Origin: Dissophora ornata
Taxonomy: Eukaryota > Mortierellomycota > Mortierellomycetes > Mortierellales > Mortierellaceae
Direction of reading: 5' to 3'
Assembly (NCBI GenBank): GCA_025201705.1
Contig: MU617448.1
Location: 1 to 13,020 of the forward strand
Length of the DNA stretch: 13,020 nucleotides
Each line of letters starts with the position of its first letter. The stretch's first letter is position 1. A model generated the notes under the pieces. That model worked only from the letters and a program-made list of their open reading frames with translations. It was not told where the DNA came from and made no database searches. Positions 1-6,685 of this stretch are shown here, piece after piece. The translations under genes and the position numbers were made by a program.

Positions 1-69
1 CCACCATCATCTTCGTTCCAAATTGTTACACCGTTTCTCTAGATTTCTATCCTGCTCTCTCGCTCAAAG

Positions 70-2247
70 ATGGCGCTCTCGTCCCCATCCACTGCACCTT
101 CATACCCTGGCCTGTCCAGCTCACTTTCTTCGTTCCTTTCGACCTTGCAATGCCACATAGATGACTCCTCCTCATCGTTACCTTCTTCACCCTCGCAGAA
201 TTTATATTCAGATTCACAAGATTCTGCACAGAACGCTGGTCAGTTCAGAAACTTGGAGGACTCGCAGCAGGTGAACCAATGTCTCGAGAGTAACCTGGGC
301 AGCGACACATTGTTGGGCTACCTCCAAATACTGGATCCTGAACCTCTTGGTCAAGGTTTATACGACATGACGTTCTCGCCTCATCCATACCCTATGTCAG
401 CAGAGGCGAGGCCATTACAGGAGGAGCAGACGCGTCCAGAGCCGTTCATGAGCGCAGCATGGGAGGCAGAGCAGCTCCAACTGCTTTTAGGCATCACTGC
501 GAATGACACAGAACAACCTTGTTTGGAGCAGAGAGGCAACGTCGCTAGAAAGGAAGCTGCGCGTCTGACCGCGCTGCCTTTCCCTGCAGCGGCGGAGATC
601 AAGAAACCTGATGCGAAGGAGGCCTTTGTCCACCCTGGGTTCTACTCGTTGTCCAGTCAAGGCAGCAGCAGTAGCAATAGTAGCAGCTCATTATCGTCAC
701 CTAGTCCCACGCCTCCGCAGATGGCTCGAAAGCGATCTCTTCAAGAGGAAGGGACAAATGGGTGCAGGCGTCCTGTGGACGGTCACCATCACCACCTCCT
801 GCCATGCGGGACGGACATCAGGCGCCACTCTCTGGACACACAGCTTTCTTCAAAGGCCATGCCAGAACTGCAGCCTCACTCCTGGGCCTTCACTACGCCC
901 CCAAAGTCGCCCTCAAACGCATCTCTTCATTTTATATCCCAGCTTCAGCAACAACGCCAACATCAACAAAAGCTCTCGGATCAAACAGATGTCCCGCCAG
1001 GCCAGCCATACATGGCCGCGATATCTTCACTCCAACCATTCCCTTTTCTGCAACATTCACTCATTTCGCGACACCAGCGTTCTCCAGCGCCAAAGATGTC
1101 ATCCATGCCGCCATCGCCATCGCCCTCGTCGCTGTTGTTGTCGCCTTCTGGTTCACCTCAACAACAGCAGCGCAAGAGGCGTGCGTCTAAAGCCAGGATA
1201 GGTTCGTTCGCTCCAGGCATGTCATTTTATGAGTCGGGTCTACAGTACCCGCTTCAATTTCCTATCAACGCAGTGCCTCCTCCTCTACAGCAGCACCACC
1301 ATCGCCAACACCAGCACCAATACCAGCCATACCTTCAGCCTCCGTACCCAACGCAAACATCGGCCAATTTCCACAAACAGCTGCGACATCATCATTTTCA
1401 TCACCAACAACAGCTGCCACTACTGCCGCCACCACAACAACAACATCCGCGCGCCCAGTTTTCTCACCAACACCCATTTTCGCCACGCGCCACCACGACA
1501 GGCACTAACGGCTCGCCTTCGTATCGTCGTAACCCTGGCGAGGTCCCTTCAAGCACTCTACCTCCAGACCACTTTGTCTTTCAAGAAGCCCTCTTTGGCA
1601 TTCGCAGAGGCTACTCCTTATCAACACCACTTGCGGCCATCGCAGACGCTGCCGCTGCCGCCACTGCCGCCACTGCCGCTGCAAGACGACGATCTGAGCC
1701 CGCTATTATGTCAGACATGTCTTTGAAGGCATCACCAGTTTGGACATCTACACTCACCCCATCCGCCTCCTCCTCCTCCTCTTCCTCTTCGCCCACTTCC
1801 CGCTCTCTGATTACCTCGCCGCCATCGCTTCCATTGGCTATAAAGCAGGTTGGACCTCAGTTTGCGCGGCCAGCCCCATATTCTTCTACGAATATGCCCC
1901 CGGCACCTGCAGAATCCGCGACTGCCCTGAAAGAAGAGGAGGGATATGAGAAGCCAGCAGAGACAGCCATCGCAGGACAAGCAACTACTACCACTATTAC
2001 TACTACTACTAACACCACTGCTGATAATACTGCTGCCGCAGCCACCCAGGAGGCGGAGGACTTGTCGGCAGCTGCCGCGTTTGCTCAGAGTTTGAGCACA
2101 GTGACGACTCTCGACCCTGCCGCCACCAAACTGATTGATCAGCTGCGATTGCAAGAGTATTTGCGCATGGTCCAGCCAACCACGACCTCGTCCTCTCCAT
2201 CCTCCGCCATGGCCTCTTCCATAATAGCGTCCTCTACTCTATTCTGA
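70..2247 (+). CDS. Low-complexity Ser/Gln/His/Pro-rich protein, unknown function
   Basis: One open frame of 725 codons starts at an ATG in good context (AAAGATGGCG). I do not recognise a family, and no enzymatic or DNA-binding domain is visible. The chain is mostly predicted disorder: Ser runs near residues 35-45 and 200-215, Gln/His-rich tracts around 290-305 and 400-470, an Ala run near 525-535, a second Ser run near 570, and a Thr run near 640. Ordered-looking parts are few: a basic stretch (RKRRASKARIGSF) near 370 and an amphipathic helix KLIDQLRLQEYLRMVQP at about 687-703. Four basophilic sites, RKRS (S223), RRHS (S254), RRGYS and RRRSEP (S542), suggest a phosphorylated regulatory or scaffold protein; that is inference. 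An in-frame TAG lies at 40-42, but it sits at the end of a pyrimidine-rich acceptor-like sequence (CCGTTTCTCTAG), so an upstream exon outside the window is possible. It converges with the next gene. Confidence 0.75.
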   Translation: MALSSPSTAPSYPGLSSSLSSFLSTLQCHIDDSSSSLPSSPSQNLYSDSQDSAQNAGQFRNLEDSQQVNQCLESNLGSDTLLGYLQILDPEPLGQGLYDMTFSPHPYPMSAEARPLQEEQTRPEPFMSAAWEAEQLQLLLGITANDTEQPCLEQRGNVARKEAARLTALPFPAAAEIKKPDAKEAFVHPGFYSLSSQGSSSSNSSSSLSSPSPTPPQMARKRSLQEEGTNGCRRPVDGHHHHLLPCGTDIRRHSLDTQLSSKAMPELQPHSWAFTTPPKSPSNASLHFISQLQQQRQHQQKLSDQTDVPPGQPYMAAISSLQPFPFLQHSLISRHQRSPAPKMSSMPPSPSPSSLLLSPSGSPQQQQRKRRASKARIGSFAPGMSFYESGLQYPLQFPINAVPPPLQQHHHRQHQHQYQPYLQPPYPTQTSANFHKQLRHHHFHHQQQLPLLPPPQQQHPRAQFSHQHPFSPRATTTGTNGSPSYRRNPGEVPSSTLPPDHFVFQEALFGIRRGYSLSTPLAAIADAAAAATAATAAARRRSEPAIMSDMSLKASPVWTSTLTPSASSSSSSSSPTSRSLITSPPSLPLAIKQVGPQFARPAPYSSTNMPPAPAESATALKEEEGYEKPAETAIAGQATTTTITTTTNTTADNTAAAATQEAEDLSAAAAFAQSLSTVTTLDPAATKLIDQLRLQEYLRMVQPTTTSSSPSSAMASSIIASSTLF

Positions 2248-2355
2248 ACTTGCAGCTGAGGCAAAAACTTCTATTGTATCATAGCAGATCTTAGTACATC
2301 GCAGCATTTCACAAACACCGATAATTTTAATCTACACTATCAAAAAAAAAATAAT

Positions 2356-2361
2356 AATAAA
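2356..2361 (+). terminator. Candidate poly(A) signal in AT-rich convergent 3' spacer
   Basis: AATAAA lies 109 bases past the stop of the upstream plus-strand gene, inside an A-rich block at 2341-2377 made of A runs, ATA repeats and TATATATA. The minus-strand gene stops at 2379, so only 131 bases separate the two stops and the 3' UTRs must abut or overlap. No AATAAA was found on the minus strand of the spacer. Fungal poly(A) signals are degenerate, so this is a weak call. Confidence 0.4.
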
Positions 2362-2378
2362 AAAAAAATATATATAAA

Positions 2379-5300
2379 CTACGAATCTCGTCCATCCACC
2401 TTCTTGATCAGCCCACGCCAAATATCCCGACTGACTCCTGCGCCAGCCCTCCACAAATCCATAATCTCTGTTGCCTTGAGAGGCTCTGTGGACTGCGCAC
2501 TGTCTATAGAAAGCGCGCGTGCTCGACGGGGGCGCGCCTCTGGCACAAAAGGTTTGTCCTGGTGAGGGATTCCTGCAAGGATTCGCTTCTGGGAGGCTAT
2601 GATCAGGTCACGGTCAAAGACCGCCTTCTTCTTCCGCGAACTACCGTCCTTGTCGTCCGACCCTGGCGTATCAGGCGTTGCCACAATATACGTGACGGCT
2701 GTACTGGTTACAGCTGCTCGTTGAGATAATCCGGCTGCTCGTTGAGATAATCCGGCTGTGAGCGTCGAGGTCGCTCCCGTGTTTGAACCAGAGGATGCCA
2801 AAGCTGTGTCCGATCTAGACGGGGTCATGATCGATGGAAACATCGACTGGCGCATGAACGATCCATGCATCGCGGATTCATGGCTTTCCTCATCCTCAAA
2901 GTCGCTCGTCAAGACTTCGACCCTGACCTTGGGGCTATCGAAGTGACTGTCCGAGGCAAGACCCTTCCCTTTCCAGGTCGCTGCTGCTGGTGGTCTAGAC
3001 TGCGCAGGTGAATGGGCTTGGAGAAGTGATCCAAGAATCGACGATGCTTGCACTTCGCCCCGCAAAAACGCCAGAGTTGAATCCCGACTCCCAGCACGAC
3101 CAAGGCTCTGAGTAATCGAGCTGTTGGACCCTCCTGCCGCTGCATCTGCATGATATGAGATTGTGGCTCGGTTTTTTGGGAACTGGTGTTGCTGGTGCTG
3201 CTCTGCTCCAGTCCTTCTTATTCCTGATGTAGCGTCTGAACCCAATCCTGACCCAAAAGCTGATATGGTTCCCGAAGTTGAAGGGTTATGGTTATCGAAT
3301 AGCCTTGCCTCACTACTGGCAGTTGTATCTTGACCGGGGCCGACCGAATAACGTCGCGTATCAAACCAAGAGGTGGAAGACATGGGCGAGGATACTGTCG
3401 ACGTTGAGGGTGTAGCTACAGCCAAGGCAGACCGCGCGATGAGCGTGGGCTTGGAGACGAGCCTTGAGGCTACTGTTGACGTTGTGTCACTAGCGACTGA
3501 ATTGGATGACAGCGACGCCATCGGGGAGCCGCCTTTATGAGGTTCGACTAGAACAGGCCCCCCTGGCATGCTATCGCCAGTAGCGCGTCTCTCACTACTA
3601 GCCCGACTTGGGACCGTTGATACTGCAGCAGATAATGAGGACGAGGGCGAAGAGACCCAGTGTTCGTGGAAGACATCCTGTTTTGTAACAACGTTTAGGG
3701 CAAGTGTTCCTGACCGTGCTGACATGTCAATGGAGTGCGGAGTTATGTTCGCAGTATGTGAACGCTGTCCTTGATCAGGTGTTCCGGACTCAGTGTCAAT
3801 CCTAGGATTCAACTCCGAAGGCCCGGCCGCGGACTGTGCGTGAGGCGTCTTCGCGTCTTCCAGTATAGATGACGCGCTCTGGAAAGATGGAGGGGCAACA
3901 TTCGTTCCAGGATGTCCCTCTGATGACAACAAGTCGAAAGACTGGTCCTGGGGCAATGAGCGAGAAAACTGGCTGTGCACCGACATGGCGGTAGGTGACA
4001 CTGCAGACGGTGAACGAATTGCCTTGCCCTGCTTGACATCGGGACTGAAGCTAATATCGATGGCCCTCGTTCTCGCAGAGGACACTTTTAGTGTTGTCGT
4101 TGGTCTCTCGGGCACATAGATGGTACTAGAGCGCGCGTATGACATAGTGGCCATGGCTGCAAGGGATGTTGTTGCGGATAACCTTGAACCAGGGACTAGG
4201 ATGCTACCGGTGCCTGAAGCTCGAACTCCATCTGCCTTGGTAGGAGGATCCGAGCTCTTTGGTGCAGCGGGGATTCCGGGCGTGGAGATCCAAGCGGATT
4301 CTGCAAATATCTTGGACGTCTCCGCGATGACTGGGCCCGATTTGCTCTTTGACATTTTGGGCTTCTCCCTTGGTGCCTCCACTGCATCCACCGCCGGCTT
4401 TTGTCGTCCAGGCGCCTTTGGATCTTCATTTTGGGGTTGGCCGCTTCCGCCAAAGACCTTGCTGAAAAATCCAGATACACCAGTAGAGGCGGATCCTAGG
4501 ATGCGTGGCCGATCCAGCATGCCGAGTTTTCGTGGCTGAGCTGGCTTATCGCTTGTCTGGTTGGATCGAAAATCTACGTCTCCGTGCTCTTCATATTCCT
4601 CGTCCTCCGAAGACAAATCCTGCCTGAAGTCCTTTTCTGCCCTGATGCGATCCTGCTCCACCTTCAGAACATAGCTCAACTGCAGCTCGTTGATCGTCAT
4701 TCGCAGTTTGCCAATTTCGGACAGCATCTCTTGGACCGTATGGGTCAATGGGAAGAACTCTTCAACTGAAAAGTCCCAGTCTGCCCCCTCTTCTTCATCG
4801 TCTTCAGAGTCTCCCTCGGCATCTTCTTCTTGGGGACCATCGAGATCCCTGGCAACTTTAGAGTGGGCCATGTGGGGTTGATTTTCTAGCACCTCAGCTG
4901 CTGGATCGGCCACCTGCGCTTCCAACCATCGGAACCTCTCGCCAAGGTTGTTGATATCGGTCAGAACATTTTCGATAACAGAGTTTGACAACTGAGAAAG
5001 CGCCTGGATATCGAACGTTCTTTGCAATCTACGATTCAGCTCGCGTGTGTCCGACCTGGTCAAGCGCTCGAGAAGTTCGGCTGAAAGGGTATGGAGTAGC
5101 TGATAAGGGGTTTGTTCATGATCGTGGCGGCGATGCGAGAAAGCCTCTGACGGGTTGCTCGCTTCCGACGGGAATCTTCTGTCTCGTGCTTGAAGCGGGG
5201 AGCGACCCATGGGAGAAAACAACAGCGATGAGCGAGCTGATCTCGCCGAACGGACGCTTCTGCGCTTCTTGTCCTTGTCGGACTCTTCCTGCGGTGGTCT

Positions 5301-6185
5301 GCTTGGTTCTAATGCTGCCTCGACTGCGATTTGCGACTCTGGCCCTGCCTCGTTCTCAACCATCTTTTCTTGATCCTGACCAACTATTTGTCCTTCGCCG
5401 TCTTTTGCATTCGCCTCTCGAGCAGATGACCCCTTCACTCGCCTTCGAGACGCCTTGGATCGGATACTTATATTGTCTGTGTCTTTCCTGTGCTCGCCAA
5501 ATGCCACAGCCGAGTGAATAGATTGCTGCTGGGTCACGGCAGCCGCAACAACTCCTACCCTCCAAGCCTCCATCATACGCTGGCGTCGTTCTACGACGGT
5601 CTGCTCTACCAATTCCGCGCTCTTGCACCTCTGCAACTCGGACACACCACCTAGACTTGCACTCGCCACGTGTCCGGAGTGTGTATGGTTAAAAGTAGGT
5701 GACTCCAAACGATGGCGTGGTCTCTTGAGGCTATAAATCGAGCTTGGGCGACCCTTTTTCGATGTACCCGGAAACGAGTTTGTGCTGGGTTGACTGTGCA
5801 ATGGCTCTGACAGACGACGTCGCTGTCGCAAAGAGGCTATGCCTTGATCTGAGGATGACTTTTCATGCTGGGGGAATCGACTGTTACCGGACTTGGCCCA
5901 TGATACTACTGAAGGCTCATGGACCTGGTCTTCCACGATGGCATCTTGGCCCAGGTTAAAAGACACAGGGCGTCCCTGGGCCAGAGGGTGCAATTTGTCC
6001 TCTTCTACTGCCTGCTCGTGATTTCCTTCGGCGCAAAGGTCAACCTTAGTATCAAATTGTGTCGCTCTCTGCAATTCAGCCGACAGGAGCGATATGGAAG
6101 GGGCCTGGTTCTTTACAGAGCCCTCTTGACCCGAGCCTGAAAGGTCCACTGGAGAAGAGTCGCCCATCATGTCTCCACTCTTCAT
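2379..6185 (-). CDS. Large mostly disordered protein with coiled-coil segments, unknown function
   Basis: An uninterrupted frame of 1268 codons from ATG 6185 to TAG 2379. The open frame continues upstream but without an ATG, so either 6185 is the start or a short spliced exon is used (see 6202-6441). I do not recognise the family. Residues 1-350 are disordered and basic-rich, including RRRLSEPL (S126) and a KKRRSVRSARSARSS run. About 360-425 is a helical, conserved-looking segment (ERLTRSDTRELNRRLQRTFD, ending LGERFRWLEAQV). An acidic block at ~440-470 follows, then a second helical segment at ~473-515 (HTVQEMLSEIGKLRMTINEL) and a short amphipathic GVSGFFSKVFGG near 570. Residues ~600-1180 are Ser/Thr-rich disorder. 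The last ~100 residues look ordered again (KKKAVFDRDLIIASQKRILA; EIMDLWRAGAGVSRDIWRGL). The layout suggests a scaffold, perhaps cytoskeletal or membrane-associated; this is inference. No catalytic motif is visible. Confidence 0.85.
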   Translation of the reverse strand: MKSGDMMGDSSPVDLSGSGQEGSVKNQAPSISLLSAELQRATQFDTKVDLCAEGNHEQAVEEDKLHPLAQGRPVSFNLGQDAIVEDQVHEPSVVSWAKSGNSRFPQHEKSSSDQGIASLRQRRRLSEPLHSQPSTNSFPGTSKKGRPSSIYSLKRPRHRLESPTFNHTHSGHVASASLGGVSELQRCKSAELVEQTVVERRQRMMEAWRVGVVAAAVTQQQSIHSAVAFGEHRKDTDNISIRSKASRRRVKGSSAREANAKDGEGQIVGQDQEKMVENEAGPESQIAVEAALEPSRPPQEESDKDKKRRSVRSARSARSSLLFSPMGRSPLQARDRRFPSEASNPSEAFSHRRHDHEQTPYQLLHTLSAELLERLTRSDTRELNRRLQRTFDIQALSQLSNSVIENVLTDINNLGERFRWLEAQVADPAAEVLENQPHMAHSKVARDLDGPQEEDAEGDSEDDEEEGADWDFSVEEFFPLTHTVQEMLSEIGKLRMTINELQLSYVLKVEQDRIRAEKDFRQDLSSEDEEYEEHGDVDFRSNQTSDKPAQPRKLGMLDRPRILGSASTGVSGFFSKVFGGSGQPQNEDPKAPGRQKPAVDAVEAPREKPKMSKSKSGPVIAETSKIFAESAWISTPGIPAAPKSSDPPTKADGVRASGTGSILVPGSRLSATTSLAAMATMSYARSSTIYVPERPTTTLKVSSARTRAIDISFSPDVKQGKAIRSPSAVSPTAMSVHSQFSRSLPQDQSFDLLSSEGHPGTNVAPPSFQSASSILEDAKTPHAQSAAGPSELNPRIDTESGTPDQGQRSHTANITPHSIDMSARSGTLALNVVTKQDVFHEHWVSSPSSSLSAAVSTVPSRASSERRATGDSMPGGPVLVEPHKGGSPMASLSSNSVASDTTSTVASRLVSKPTLIARSALAVATPSTSTVSSPMSSTSWFDTRRYSVGPGQDTTASSEARLFDNHNPSTSGTISAFGSGLGSDATSGIRRTGAEQHQQHQFPKNRATISYHADAAAGGSNSSITQSLGRAGSRDSTLAFLRGEVQASSILGSLLQAHSPAQSRPPAAATWKGKGLASDSHFDSPKVRVEVLTSDFEDEESHESAMHGSFMRQSMFPSIMTPSRSDTALASSGSNTGATSTLTAGLSQRAAGLSQRAAVTSTAVTYIVATPDTPGSDDKDGSSRKKKAVFDRDLIIASQKRILAGIPHQDKPFVPEARPRRARALSIDSAQSTEPLKATEIMDLWRAGAGVSRDIWRGLIKKVDGRDS
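2713..2754 (-). repeat. Perfect 21-bp tandem duplication inside the coding region
   Basis: Two identical 21-base units lie side by side (2713-2733 and 2734-2754), followed by a four-base start of a third. The unit is a multiple of three, so the reading frame is kept and the protein gains a doubled heptapeptide (GLSQRAA twice) in a disordered Thr/Ser-rich part. The perfect identity at DNA level suggests a recent slippage or duplication event. Confidence 0.95.
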
Positions 6186-6201
6186 CAATGCATCGTCTAA
6201 A

Positions 6202-6441
6202 CTGGCTGGTGGCAAGAGAGAGAGAGCTCGAGGACTGTCCTGCGATGATGGCTCAGCCTCAGTTGAATTTCGTTCAGAGGGTTGCTCCGCCTAGTACAGT
6301 TAATGTGTTGGAAATCAGCAGGCGGGACAGAGCGCAGAAAGAGCGATACCATATAGTGGTGAGATATAAGGAGGGGCAGCGGGAGAGGAAAGGGGAGCGC
6401 GAGTTGGATTAATATTGAATGTAAACTCACCCGAGCAGCAT
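6202..6441 (-). other. Alternative short first exon (6441-6431) and 229-bp intron for the large disordered protein
   Basis: On the minus strand ATGCTGCTCGG is followed at 6430 by a consensus donor GTGAGTTTAC. An acceptor (CCACCAGCCAG) ends at 6202 after a CT-repeat pyrimidine tract. Joining 6431 to 6201 gives Met-Leu-Leu-Gly and enters the long frame correctly, yielding 1277 residues. A second acceptor-like site (ATTAACTGTACTAG, ending 6291) would read into a stop, so it is less likely. The splice pair is frame-consistent but unproven. Confidence 0.45.
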
Positions 6442-6485
6442 AAAAAAAAAGTTCGATTGCATGCAGCAAATATTGCGAAAAGGAA

Positions 6486-6486
<1 letters not shown>

Positions 6487-6519
<33 letters not shown>
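6487..6519. repeat. A33 homopolymer in the promoter / 5' region
   Basis: Thirty-three consecutive A residues on the plus strand (T33 on the minus, transcribed strand), 46 bases upstream of the alternative ATG at 6441. Such poly(dA:dT) tracts commonly exclude nucleosomes at fungal promoters. An assembly or sequencing length error is likely in a run this long, so the true length is uncertain. Confidence 0.9.
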
Positions 6520-6520
<1 letters not shown>

Positions 6521-6572
6521 CATAGAGCGGGGAATTCTTGGAGGGTCCTGAGCAAGTCTTCATTGTCAAACA

Positions 6573-6578
6573 CACGTG
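6573..6578. promoter_or_regulatory. CACGTG E-box in the region upstream of the large disordered protein
   Basis: A palindromic CACGTG, the core site of bHLH factors of the Cbf1/Pho4/USF type, lies 132 bases upstream of the alternative start (6441) and ~390 upstream of ATG 6185. It sits between the 3' end of the coiled-coil gene and the A33 tract, which is the expected promoter position. A six-base match can occur by chance. Confidence 0.35.
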
Positions 6579-6685
6579 CGACATGATCTCCATTATTCTC
6601 TCGCACCCATCATGACCACCTCTTCTACGCGGGAGGGCCTGACACCGGCCCAGAGAAGAATGTCAGGACTGACAGGGCCTTGGAG

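Noticed and set aside
611..1201. 196-codon plus-strand frame inside the first gene
   Set aside because: It overlaps the 725-codon frame, is rich in Arg/Cys/His as expected from a shifted CAN/TCN repeat sequence, and has no recognisable domain.
1983..2013. ACT/ATT repeat as an independent repeat element
   Set aside because: It is a trinucleotide run in frame that encodes the Thr tract of the first protein.
6186..6215. Upstream TTG as the start of the large minus-strand protein
   Set aside because: TTG is not a normal start in a fungal nuclear gene; ATG 6185 or a spliced exon with ATG 6441 is used instead.
6315..6593. Minus-strand frame with a run of Phe
   Set aside because: The Phe run is the T33 tract read as codons; there is no support for it as a gene.
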